A stretch of DNA of 64,000 nucleotides. Origin: Bubalus kerabau. Taxonomy: Eukaryota; Chordata; Mammalia; Artiodactyla; Bovidae. Location of the stretch: assembly GCF_029407905.1 (NCBI RefSeq), contig NC_073630.1, positions 54,399,001-54,463,000 of the forward strand, read 5' to 3'. The position numbers and the translations under genes were made by a program. Each line of letters begins with the position of its first letter. The first letter of the stretch is position 1. The notes under the pieces were generated by a model. It worked only from the letters and a program-made list of their open reading frames with translations. It ran no database searches and had not been told where the DNA came from. Positions 23,986 to 34,655 of this stretch are shown here, one piece after another.

Positions 23986-24299
23986 TGATCAGTTCAGCTC
24001 AGTTCAGTTGCTCAGTCATGTCCGACTCTGCAACCTCACGGATGGTAGCAAGCCAGGTGTACCTGTCCATCATCAACTCCTGGAGCTTACTCAAACTCAT
24101 GTCCATTGAGTCAGTGATGCCATCCAACCATCTCATCCTGTTGTCCCCTTCTCCTCCTGTCTTCAATCTTTCCAAGCATCAGGGTATTTTCCAATGGGTC
24201 AGTTCTTCACATCAGGTGGCCAGAGTATTGGAGCTTCAACTTCAGCATCAGTCCCTCCAATGAATATTCATAACTAATTTCCTTTAGCATTAACTGATT
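23986..24299 (-). mobile_element. BovB 3' end fragment, second of a tandem pair
   Basis: Begins with a fresh reversed tail (TCAGTTCAGCTCAGTTCAGT) and stops at CTTTAGCATTAACTGATT. TGAGCTTTATATTAAG is found at 23520-23535, before the first BovB, and at 24300-24315, after this one. The two BovB pieces therefore sit inside one duplicated target, the same site that borders the Bov-tA at 23310-23513. Confidence 0.92.
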
Positions 24300-24315
24300 T
24301 GAGCTTTATATTAAG

Positions 24316-24600
24316 AACAACAAAATACCATTGAACAAATGCACATTGTTTATGAACAAATGGAGTTGGTCTTGGAGGAAACAGACTATTTGAGGTAAAT
24401 TCATTCTTATATATGAAAGATTATCAAGATCCTAAAATATTTGCAGCTTTAAAAACATTTAATAAGCAGATGTGTCTGTAATTGATTGAAATTTAGGATG
24501 TATGAAAAAATGTTGGGGAAATTTTCTGACATTGTAATAACAGAGTTATACAGCACCAAAGATATCAGCTACCCTTGTTCAGGTTGGATAGCCTAAGTCA
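24316..24600. other. Unique AT-rich sequence
   Basis: Nothing recognised. Confidence 0.5.
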
Positions 24601-24659
24601 TTATGTTCTTAAATATTTACCCCCCCAAAATTATGTTCTTAAATATTAACCCCCCAAAT
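24601..24659. repeat. Tandem duplication of a 30-bp unit with C-runs
   Basis: TTATGTTCTTAAATATTTAC then CCCCCCAAAA is followed immediately by TTATGTTCTTAAATATTAAC then CCCCCAAATG. Two head-to-tail copies, few differences. Confidence 0.9.
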
Positions 24660-24676
24660 GTTAAAAAGCTGTAAGA

Positions 24677-24714
24677 TGTGTGTATGTGTGTGTGTGTGTG
24701 TGCATGTGTTTGTA
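24677..24714. repeat. Imperfect TG microsatellite
   Basis: GTGTGTATG(TG)n GCATGTGTTTGTA. Interrupted, about 38 bp. Confidence 0.9.
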
Positions 24715-26685
24715 TACTTATACATGCATGTTTCCAATTTAGTTAGAAAAGTGGTCAGTTAAGTGTAGTCATTATATGTAGTCATTATATTCATTCAAGA
24801 GCTGTGAGATTACTGTAAGAATCTTGGCTTAATATTAGTATCTATCTCCGTAACTGACTTGTTCATTTTTTCTGCTGAAGTGCTAACAGCTCAGCTGGGC
24901 TTCCACCATGAAAGTAATAAGCCTGCAGACTAAGCTGTATTATAATCTGTGTTCTAATCAGCCAAGGTAACTCTTGCCACTAACATTTCATGTGTTTCCT
25001 ATTATAAGAAGTATTACAGCTATAGTCAGGGTGAGAAATGCAGAAGAGATATGCTTTGCTCCACTGTTGAAACTGTCATATGAAAAACAAACCTTGGGTA
25101 ATGGTAGCTATAATCAGGAAGATCTGATAAGGACTGACTCACTGATTCTTTTGGCTTTTGGCCTAAATCTAGTCAATCAAAAATAAGGTTTCCAAGTATA
25201 AAATAGCATGCCATATGTTGACTAAGCATATGTTTTGAGGTTTAAAAGTCATGGGAGATTTCATATTCCTTTCTAACTTTGGTAAGTTGCTTTTTCTGGA
25301 TAATATTATTTTTCTCAGTTTTTGAATATGTTCTTCCTCGACATTGAGGTTCTCTAAATAATGAAATTTTCCCAAATCTTGGTGATTGTTTAAAGCCAAA
25401 TAATACATTTGCACTGTTACAGTATAACAATATGTGCCTTTACAAAAATAGTGGCAATTATTTTCATCTAACAAGAATAGTATAGAATGCCTTCTCTGTG
25501 CCCAATCCTGTGCTAGGTGCTGTATTGAATTTATAGAATTTAATCTGTTACTTATATTGTTTTTCTCTATTTTTTCTATTTCATTTTAAATTGAGTTCTT
25601 GGGTATTTCTGCATTTTTCACACTTCACAGACAGTAAAGTGATGTCTAAATATGCAGTGCTTTTTAGAATTTATGATACCTGGCAAATCTGAATAGAATA
25701 TCAGAAATGAGAAAAAACCCAGCACAACCAAACAAGCCACTCCATCTTCTCATCTCCAAAATAATTTTTTCAGGTCTCGGGTAATTTTGACATGAGTTAC
25801 AATGTTTTTCAGCTTTGTGAACCAGGCTTCATCCAGAAGATCACCCTGAGTCTTACAGATCATGATAGTATCAGAGGAGCCATATATTTACATGCATAAA
25901 TCATTCCAAGATAAATTCTATAGCATATTAGGTACAAACATATTATCTTTCAATTTCAAACACTTATGTTTTATCTTGCTCCCTTGATATATCTTCAATA
26001 AATGCATGCATTTTGGCTATATAAGAAATACTCTATTTTAAACTAACGTTAAATTAACTGCACATTATCTTATCCCAACAATGTTATAAAACAGAGTCTA
26101 CATTGTGCCTCAGAGGTCACTTTCTTTGGAGAACATCTCATTCACAGCTTTAGTTTGCCATAGGAGAAATGATAGGCTGTATTAAGCTCCTTTGGTGGCA
26201 ATAGTTATTTTTATTTGAGAACTTACTGCATTTCACTTTTTATATCTTTGCATGTGAGAATCTCAAATATACTTCTTTCCCTAACTCCCTGGGTAGGCAG
26301 AAACAGCAGCAGAACACGTGGACTTTCAGAGCTTTGGGCAGTGCAGGGGCAGTACTGAGAGACCCAGCACGTAGGAGACTAAAGTGAAATTGTTCTACAT
26401 GCATTTTCCCTCACTCAGGCAATTCACGCACAGACTAGAAAGTCCTTCCACTTTCCCACATTTTTGGATGAACTGCTTAGTTTTTATTTGCTTTTTAATG
26501 CTATTCCCAATTGTGGAGAGTAAAGGGATACTTTTCATCCTTTGCCTAAAATTCCCTTTCAAGGAACATGAGAGACATTTAGAGTTATTGCTATACATTT
26601 TGCTTGCGTGCTTATTTTTTAATTCATAATTATATGCTTTCACACAAAGGACTCCAGACATTCCTTGGAGTCCATAAGAAATAAT
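24715..26685. other. Unique AT-rich non-coding sequence
   Basis: 2 kb with no confident gene. A TGCCTTCTCTGTGCCCAATC..TGTGCTAGGTGCTG string near 25490-25525 resembles a common ancient interspersed repeat motif, family unassigned. Confidence 0.5.
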
Positions 26686-26693
26686 ATATGTTT

Positions 26694-26919
26694 CCTGAGC
26701 TTCCCAGGTGGCGCTTGTGGTAAAGAACCCACATGCCAATGCAGGAGACATAAGAGATGCAGGTTCAAATCCCTGGGTCAAGAAGATCCCCTGGAGGAGG
26801 GCATGGCAACCTACTCAGTATTCTTGCCTGGAGAATCCCAAGAACTAAGGAGCCTGGTTGGCTACAGTCCATAGAGTCGCAAAGAGTTGGTCAGAATTGA
26901 AGTGACTTAGCATACACAC
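26694..26919 (+). mobile_element. Bov-tA SINE, 8-bp TSD
   Basis: GAGCTTCCCAGGTGGCGCTT (tRNA-like head), then GATGCAGGTTCAAATCCCTG with a good B-box-like GGTTCAAATCC, then body and the AAGTGACTTAGCATACACAC tail. ATATGTTT flanks it at 26686-26693 and 26920-26927. Confidence 0.94.
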
Positions 26920-26927
26920 ATATGTTT

Positions 26928-28469
26928 ATTAGCTTACATCCAGTTATTTTAAATTTAATAACTCTTAGTTTCTAAAGGTTTGTATTGTAATGTGATTTGC
27001 AATACTTGTGTGGTATATATGGTAGATGGTCTTTAAGATGCAGTCATTTATAAATTTTAATTATATGTGAGTCTATGCAGAATAATAAAATAGGTATTTT
27101 CTGCAATGTAAACTTCTGTTTCATGATCCTGACTCACAACTGGGAAATGAAGCAATTTGGATCAACCAATGCATTAAGATACATAAATTGTTAAATAGTC
27201 CATATTTCAATAATTCTAATTTATAGGATAACATCTTTAAAATTATTGGCTAATTTTTTTTGGAAAATATTAAATTTTTCAACCTTTTAGTGTGCATTGA
27301 ATCACTGTTATCAAAATAATTTTGCTTTAAATATATTTGACTAAAATATTTTATCAAATTTCTGCTTTTTCCTGAAACTATTCCCTCTATAGATCACATG
27401 ACAATATATCAAATCACCTTTCACCAATCATGCAAAGCAGATCTTCAAAATTCTAAGCATTTATCCCTCATGAGTGATGTTACATCATGCTACTGAATCT
27501 TTCCATACAAATTAGGTTTATTCCTAGTTATACATCAGCATTGAAAGAAATTAAAGAAAAGAAAGTAAAAATCTTGCTAGCTGGAAATAGTTGTGTTAAA
27601 TATTTTGCCCTTTTGTGTTCTTGCATCTGTATCCTTCCATCAAAAACAAAATAATCTTTTTGTGAAACTTCAAGAAGAAAAAATTTTAAAGAAGAAGAAG
27701 AAGAAAAAAGAAAGCAATGTTTCCCTAAATTTAGAAGCAGCTACAGCCAGATTATTATGAATAATTTTCATGCACTATCTAGACAGGATGACCATTTTCA
27801 TCCAAAAGTATTTCTATGCAGTGAAAGAACATTTTTCGCTTGGAATCTTTCACAGTAATTAATTTTCAGTTCACACAGATGATTTAAGTGGATAACCTGG
27901 CCTTGTTAAACATGTATGCTGTTTCTGACCATCAACATTATAACTCATCGACTTTCCAAAGCAAGAGCTGTTTAAATCAAAGGATTTTCATTGCAGATCC
28001 CTGACTGCTGCTGGCTAGATGTCAGAGCTTGGAAGATATGCTCTAAGTAATTGTAAAGTACTGTTCTCCAATCAGCATACATTATTGCAGAGCAAGAACT
28101 ACATCATCAGAATTTCTACTGAAGTTTTAACTCAGTCATTTGAACTTTGCGTCATATATACTCAAATGTCTCTACTGGATTAAAGGCATGTTATCTTCTT
28201 CCCTTTACATAATGATGTTCAGGACAAAAATACAGTATTCTGAGTTCTTGAATTTTACACTGAGTATAACTGTCATTGTTTTTGCAACAGGATTTAATAT
28301 CCATAAAATGTTTCATGTTAGCTCAGTAAATAACTCAAAGGACACTGGAAATTGCGAACCTTTGGTTCTGAGCATAAAGGAAGAGAAATACATTTCATAG
28401 TTTAGTTTGGTTAAGTCTTTTGTTTATTATTATTTTTTAGAAGAGTGGGAGATGAATTAAGGGAGGTAT
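26928..28469. other. Unique AT-rich non-coding sequence
   Basis: 1.5 kb, no gene recognised. A short (AAG)n run is at 27688-27705. Confidence 0.5.
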
Positions 28470-28481
28470 ATATTAATACAT

Positions 28482-28607
28482 CAGGCACTCTATCTATCAG
28501 ATCTAGTCCCTTAAATCTATTTCTCACTTCCACTGTATAATATCAGGGATTTGATTTAGGTCATACCCAAATGGTCTAGTGGTTTTCCCTACTTTCTTCA
28601 ATTTAAG
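28482..28607 (-). mobile_element. 5'-inverted segment of the BovB at 28482-30547
   Basis: Reverse-complemented, this reads as the BovB stretch that normally lies directly upstream of the sense part starting at 28608 (it ends TAGATAGAGTGCCTG; the sense part starts CCTGATGAACTATGG). The two pieces share a 4-base overlap, CCTG. This head-to-head arrangement, bounded by the element's own TSD, is the signature of twin priming during target-primed reverse transcription. Confidence 0.88.
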
Positions 28608-30547
28608 CCTGATGAACTATGGACAGAGGTTCGTGACATTGTACAGGAGAGAGCGATCAAGATCATCCCCATGGAAAAGAAATGCAAAAAAGCAAAATGG
28701 CACTGGGGAGGCCTTACAAATAGCTGTGAAAAGAAGAGAAGTGAAAAGCAAAGGAGAAAAGGAAAGATCTGAGTGCAGAGTTCCAAAGAATAGCAAGGAG
28801 AGATAAGAAAGCCTTCCTCAGTGATCAATGCAAAGAAAGAGAGGAAAATAACAGAATGGGAAAGACTAGAGATCTTTTCAAGAAAATTAGAGCTACCAAG
28901 GGAACATTTCATGCAAAGATGGGCTCAATAAAGGATGGAAATGGTATGGACCTAACAGAAGCAGAAGCTATTAAGAAGAGGTGGCAAGAATACACAGAAA
29001 AACTGTACAAAAAAGATCTTCACGACCCAGATAATCACGATGATGTGATCACTGACCTAGAGCCAGACATCCTGGAGTGTGAAGTCAAGTGGGCCTTAGG
29101 AAGCATCACTATGAACAAAGCTAGTGGAGGTGATGGAATTCCAGTTGAGCTATTTCAAATCCTGAAAGACGATGCTGTGAAAGTGCTGCACTCAATATGC
29201 CAGCAAATTTGGAAAGCTCAGCAGTGGCCACAGGACTGGAAAAGGTGAGTTTTCATTCCAATTCCAAAGAAAGGCAATGCCAAAGAATGCTCAGACTACT
29301 GCAGAATTGCACTCATCTAACATGCTAGTAAAGTGATACTCAAAATTATCCAAGCCAGGCTTCAGCAATATGTGAACTGTGAACTTTCAGATGTTCAAGC
29401 TGATTTTAGGAAAGGCAGAGGAACCAGAGATCAAATTGCCAACATCCACTGGATCATTGAAAAAGCAAGAGAGTTCCAGAAAAACATCTATTTCTGCTTT
29501 ATTGACTATGCCAAAGCCTTTGACTGTGTGGGTCACAATAAACTGTGGAAAATTCTTCAAGAGATGGGAATACCAGACCACCTGACCTGCCTCTTGAGAA
29601 ATCTGTATGCAGGTCAGGAAGCAACAGTTAGAACTGGACATGGAACAACAGACTGGTTCCAAAGAGGAAAAGGAGTACGTCAAGGCTGTATATTGTCACC
29701 CTGCTTATTTAACTTATATGCAGAGTACATCATGAGAAACGCTGGGCTGAAGAAGCACGAGCTGGAATCAAGATTGCCGGGAGAAATATTAATAACCTCA
29801 GATATGCAGATGACACCACCCTTATGGAAGAAAGTGAAGAGGAACTAAAGAGCCTCTTGATGAAAGTGATAGAGGAGAGTGAAAAAGTTGTCTTAAAGCT
29901 CAACATTCAGAAAACAAAGATCATGGCATCTAGTCCCATCACTTCATGGGAAATAGATGGGGAAACAGTGGAAACAGTGTCAGACTTTATTGTTTTGGGC
30001 TCCAAAATCACTTTAGATGGTGACTGCAGCCATGAAATTAAAAGACGCTTACTCCTTGGAAGGACATTACTTTGCCAACAAAGGTCCGTCTAGTCAAAAG
30101 TATGGTTTTTCCAATTGTCATGTATGGATGTGAGAGTTGGACTGTGAAGAAAGCTGAGCACTGAAGAATTGATGGTTTTGAACTGTGGTGTTGGAGAAGA
30201 CTCTTGAGAGTCCCTTGGACTGCAAGGAGATCCAACCAGTCCGTCCTAAAGGAGATCAGTCCTAGGTGTTCATCTGAAGGACTGATGCTGAAGCTGAAAC
30301 TCCAATACTTTGGCCACCTCATGTGAAGAGTTGACTCATTGGAAAAGACCCTGATGCTAGAAGGGATTGGGGGCAGGAGGAGAAGGGGTATACAGAGGAT
30401 GAGATGGCTGGATGGCATCACTGACTCGATGGACATGAGTCTGGGTGAGCTCCGGGAGTTGGTGATGGACAGGGAGGCCTGGCATGCTGCAATTCATGGG
30501 GTCGCAAAGAGTCGGACACGACTAAGCGACTGAACTGAACTGAACTG
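28608..30547 (+). mobile_element. BovB (RTE) LINE, sense part, ~1.9 kb
   Basis: Runs from GATGAACTATGGACAGAGGT to the terminal GACTGAACTGAACTGAACTG. The TSD ATATTAATACAT (28470-28481) and ATATTTATACAT (30548-30559) brackets the inverted segment plus this part, with one mismatch. About 40 bp of the consensus is deleted at 30060 (after CTCCTTGGAAGGA), removing part of the thumb coding region. Confidence 0.95.
28856..30533 (+). pseudogene. BovB reverse transcriptase, broken
   Basis: Four open pieces can be read: 28856-29248 (linker before the RT), 29333-29848 (RT with FIDYAKAFDC, catalytic Asp present, and RQGC intact), 29824-30093 (palm/thumb) and 30339-30533 (C terminus ending KSRTRLSD). The breaks are: a TGA at about 29247 (after the residues QDWKR), a TAA near 29318 (CTCATCTAACATG), a one-base deletion near 29748 that shifts frame before the YADD box, and the deletion at 30060. 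The YADD-coding DNA (GATATGCAGATGAC, about 29802) survives but in the other frame. Inactive; family role is target-primed reverse transcription. Confidence 0.92.
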
Positions 30548-30559
30548 ATATTTATACAT

Positions 30560-30864
30560 ATACATTTTTGGCTCCAACGTTTAAGAGTAGATGTAGGAAA
30601 TCACTTTTAAAATCTTCAACTTTTATATAAAGTTTATGTAGGATTTGTAGCTAAAAAAGAAGAAAAGGCACCTGTCTTGAGATTTGGCTATATTACAAAT
30701 AGGGAGTAAAAGGTCCTCCAAGACTCTGCATCATATTACTGTTAAGCTGAAATGGAAGTTGAGGTTATCAAAATTGCTTTTAAGGACAAAATTCTATTAT
30801 TCTTGTGAGGGAACATATTTCAGTTTGAAAAGCATGAAGACCAAGAACTTTCATTTAAACACTA
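30560..30864. other. Unique spacer between two plus-strand BovB copies
   Basis: AT-rich with no recognised feature. An open frame starting at 30684 runs on into the next BovB and is a chance fusion. Confidence 0.5.
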
Positions 30865-30865
30865 C

Positions 30866-31456
30866 TTCCAAAATCACTGCAGATGGTGATTGCAGCCATG
30901 AAATTAAAAGACACCTACTCCTTGAAAGGAAAGTTATGACCAAGCTAGATGGCATATTCAAAAACAGAGACATTACTTTGCCAGCAAAGGTCCGTCTAGT
31001 CAAGGCTATGGTTTTTCCTGTGGTCATGTATGGATGTGAGAGTTGGACTGTGAAGAAGGCTGAGCGCCGAAGAATTGATGCTTTTGAACTGTGTTATTGG
31101 AGAAGACTCTTGAGAGTCCTTGGACTGCAAGGAGATCCAACCAGTCCATCCTAAAGGATACCAGTCCTGGGTGTTCATTGGAAGGACTGATGCTGAGGCT
31201 GAAACTCCAATATTTTGGCTACCTCATGCGAAGAGTTGGCTCATTGGAAAAGACCCTGATGCTGGGAGGGACTGTGGGCAGGAGGAGTAGGGGACAACAG
31301 AGGATGAGGTGGCTGGATGGCATCACTGACTCGATGCACATGTGTTTGGGTGAACTCCAGGAGTTGGTGATGGACAGGGAGGCCTGGCGTGCTGCAATTC
31401 ATGGGGTCTCAAAGAGTCAGACACGACTGAGTGACTGAACTGAAATGAACTGAACT
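30866..31456 (+). mobile_element. BovB 3' end, 5' truncated
   Basis: Begins TCCAAAATCACTGCAGATGG in the thumb region and ends GACTGAACTGAAATGAACTG. It includes the segment deleted at 30060 in the neighbouring copy. C-terminal frame is split (30900-31154 and 31091-31438) by a one-base loss near GAGAGTCCTTGGACTGC. TSD not clear. Confidence 0.94.
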
Positions 31457-32089
31457 GGGAAATAAACCAGACAATCTGTTAGCCTCTTTATCCCTTAATT
31501 TCCATATTGTGATATTATGGAAATGGGCTAAAGATTTTTAAAATTCCATCTAGTTTTGATTTTAATTTTTTCTATGTGCTGGATATTTTAAAATTAATAA
31601 AATATCAATATAAAATTAATAAAATATCAATATCAATATAAATAACATATTTCAAGTAAAAACAGTTTATCATTAAAATTATAATCATTTAAAAACTATT
31701 TTAAAATCATATAAAGATTGTGGCTAAAGAAGAATGTTGAATTCAAGATGGGAAAGCTATGACTGACATTACTAAAAGAAAATCTAAGTCATAAGGACAA
31801 TTCATTTTTATTCTGTTGCTTGTCTGGTTTTTATTTGAATTGTACTTTTAAAATGCATCATAAAAGAGCCTAAACATTAGCAATAGATATTTTCTAAAAT
31901 TGGGCCAAATATAATTTCCTGCACATTTATAATCAAGCAATTCTTATAGGTCACATTGTTATCTTCAGTGGATAGTCTGCAATATGATGTTTTTCTGACT
32001 TTTATGATTACAGTTTATGATTTTGCAAGAAGACTACACAGTATTTGATTGACAGAAAATATAGACAATCATACACACCAAAGTACACT
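31457..32089. other. Unique AT-rich sequence with a short tandem repetition
   Basis: AAAATTAATAAAATATCAAT is repeated with small changes at about 31593-31640. Otherwise nothing recognised. Confidence 0.55.
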
Positions 32090-32222
32090 AATGGGATCAC
32101 GGACTCAATGGAGTTGAATGTTTGAGCAAATTCTGGGAGATAGTGAAGGACAGGGAAGCCTGGTGTGCTGCAGTTCATGGGGTTGCAAGGAGTTGGACAT
32201 GACTGAGCAAATGAACAACAGC
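32090..32222 (+). repeat. BovB-type 3' end, old and diverged
   Basis: GGGATCACGGACTCAATGGA, then AAGGACAGGGAAGCCTGGTG, then TTGGACATGACTGAGCAA follow the order of the BovB C-terminal end. Many substitutions compared with the other copies, so probably an older insertion. Confidence 0.8.
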
Positions 32223-33966
32223 AATACTTTAAACAGCAGAAATACCAAGTCGTATAGAAACTCCTAAGATCCGAGAGGTATTCTTATATATATACGTATT
32301 TTCTCTTATGTATATACATATATATGCAAATATATATGTGAGAGAGAAGAAAATATATAAATGTAAGTATGTATTTATATAACATAAACACTGATTGATT
32401 ATACTTGTTCAAACTGAGCCATTTTACAATGACACTAAAAATAAATATATTAATAAATATTAGTCTTCAGAACCAAGTACTTTGAATAGCATTTCCCAAA
32501 GCACAAGAATCAAAGAATTTTATAAATGAAGCATCCATGCCCTCTGAATCCAGAACTTTAGTTTCGATCTATAGTCCTTTCCCCAGTGAAAGCCCGCAAT
32601 TGAGATTTGTCCTGGAATCCAGTAAAGTGAACTGGCACAGCTGCGTTTTACACAACTTCTGGCAGAGCCCATATCACAGCACAGAGGAGCCTTAGGCTGG
32701 GCATCTGACTCTTGCACTAGACTGAACCCTATGACAGTCCTGTGAGTAAAGGACAGGCACTGTGTCTGCTTCACTCACAACTTGATGTCTCATATTTAGA
32801 AGGTCCAAATATATATTCGTAGAATAGAAATAGTTCCTTGATTTTATCAAAATTTGCTCTTAGAAGCAAAATAACAGACACAAGAACTCTATTCTCTCTA
32901 AATCTCCATTGTTCCTCTTTGTTTATTTTGCAAGTATTTGTTGAGTGGACACTGTATTCCAAGTATCATTTAGCTTTCAGGAAGGAAAAAAGATTAGCCA
33001 TTTGGAATCCTTGTCCTGTACAAATTCAGGATTCAGTGGAAAGAACATAAACATTGATAACAGAACAAATGTGATCAAGAATGTGGAGGAAGAACTATGG
33101 CAGAGTGAAGAAATGATAGGGCAACCCATTTTCAGGTCAGGGTTAGAGACTTTGATGGAGGAAACACATGAGCAGGATTTTGTTGCTTCTTTTCTGCTTC
33201 AGTCTCCTAAAATAACCCATAAACCCATGCTGCTCACACTTTACCTTCTGCTCACATAATTGTGCAGGTGTTTTTTTCACAGCAATTTTTTTTTTTAAAT
33301 AAGAGATTTTGAAAAGATAGTTGATTTAACATGACAGTTATTTTGAAACCAGCTTTAATAAAGAACTGCCTAACAGTGATTAGTTTTCATGCCTCATTGT
33401 GAACATGTATATTACCTGAACATTAAAATAATTCTTACTAAATGTTGTAAAACTGAAAATGGCTCTTAATAGTTAATAGTGACACCAGACAACTCCAAGT
33501 TTCTCAAGCATGCATGTGCCTGTATACTGGGTTTCTGTTGCCTTATTACAGTTTTCCTCTCTTTTCTTCCTGGACAACCCTGATCCATGCATTAATGTTC
33601 ACACATATTACTTCTTTCCATGAATTTATGTCACAGCTTTAGGATCCTGCATGAAATGATCATCTCTCCTTCCCTTTATAACATTTGGTATGTATCTCGG
33701 TCAGAGAATATTTACTGAGAGCCTGTTTTGTTTAAAGCACTGTGCAGGGAACAAAGAGTCATTTCAGCTTCACAGACAGAGCTGTTTTAGGCCAGAATGC
33801 AGAGCATGGACTGACTGGTTATTTACGGCCACTGTCCATTCTGTAAGACTCATGCCCTTGCTTTACCAGTGGTTAAATATTTTGAATGTTGCTCCTATGC
33901 AACACATAAAGAACCCCTGGGCACTTAAGATGTGCCATTTGTGTTTCTTTCCTTGAAGCTCTACTG
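32223..33966. other. Non-coding sequence; AT-rich microsatellite at 32283-32395
   Basis: An interrupted TA/TATG microsatellite is present at the left. Around 32640-32780 a GC-richer patch includes GGACAGGCACTGTGTCTGCT, which weakly resembles L2. Strings like AGTATTTGTTGAGTGGACAC (32932) and TATTTACTGAGAGCCTGTTT (33709) look like old repeat fragments. No exon could be supported. Confidence 0.45.
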
Positions 33967-34030
33967 TTGTACCTATGTGGCAAATTCCTCAATAAGAAAG
34001 AAGTTTGGTTTTGTTTCACATTTTCTTCAG

Positions 34031-34175
34031 AGGTTCCCCAGGGGAGCGTTAATTCCTTTTCTATGAATCCTTCAGGAACCGAAGGACAACATCAGAAAAA
34101 CAATTTAGGAAACACGTTGACAAACCCAAATGAAGCAGAGAGTTTTGTTCTCACACCTACAAGACCAAGAAAGTT
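34031..34175 (+). other. Weak candidate exon or retrocopy piece next to poly(A)22
   Basis: A pyrimidine-rich tract ends TTTTCTTCAG, a fair splice acceptor. It is followed by about 48 codons open in one frame only (E/G V P Q G S V N S F at the start; ending V L T P T R P R K L), then by A22 (34176-34197) with no stop between. The other two forward frames close quickly. I do not recognise the peptide. It may be an exon, the 3' part of a retroposed transcript, or chance; no donor site, polyadenylation signal or TSD could be shown. Confidence 0.15.
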
Positions 34176-34197
34176 AAAAAAAAAAAAAAAAAAAAAA
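34176..34197. repeat. Poly(A) run of 22
   Basis: A22 between AAGTT and GAAATGATGG. Could be a retroposition tail of the preceding sequence. Confidence 0.9.
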
Positions 34198-34276
34198 GAA
34201 ATGATGGAGGAGGTTGCGCACATTTGCAAGCTCTTTCTTAAGCCTCATCTTTAAACATCTAGACACATGTGATTTT

Positions 34277-34655
34277 TTTTTCCATTTTATTTATTTTTTT
34301 TTTCTTAATTTTTTTAAATTTTATTTTATTTTTAAACTTTACATAACTGTATTAGTTTTGCCAAATATCAAAATGAATCCACCACAGGTATACATGTGTT
34401 CCCCATCCTGAACCCTCCTCCCTCCTCCCTCCCCATTCCATCCCTCTGGGTCGTCCCAGTGCACCAGCCCCAAGCATCCAGTATCGTGCATCGAACCTGG
34501 ACTGGCAACTCATTTCATACACGATATTTTACATGTTTCAATGCCATTCTCCCAAATCTTCCCACCCTCTCCCTCTCCCACAGAGTCCATAAGACTGTTC
34601 TATACATCAGTGTCTCTTTTGCTGTCTCGTACACAGGGTTATTGTTACCATCTTT
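34277..34655 (-). other. L1 3' UTR and A-rich tail
   Basis: Sequence from the ORF2 stop to the TSD. It includes the segment TTTGCCAAATATCAAAATGA seen at L1-BT 3' ends. The last ~60 bases are A-rich in element orientation, interrupted by other bases, as expected of an aged poly(A) tail. Confidence 0.9.

Noticed and set aside
30684..31154. 156-codon frame that looks like a fusion protein
   Set aside because: Unique sequence running by chance into BovB coding sequence at 30866; no splice or promoter evidence.
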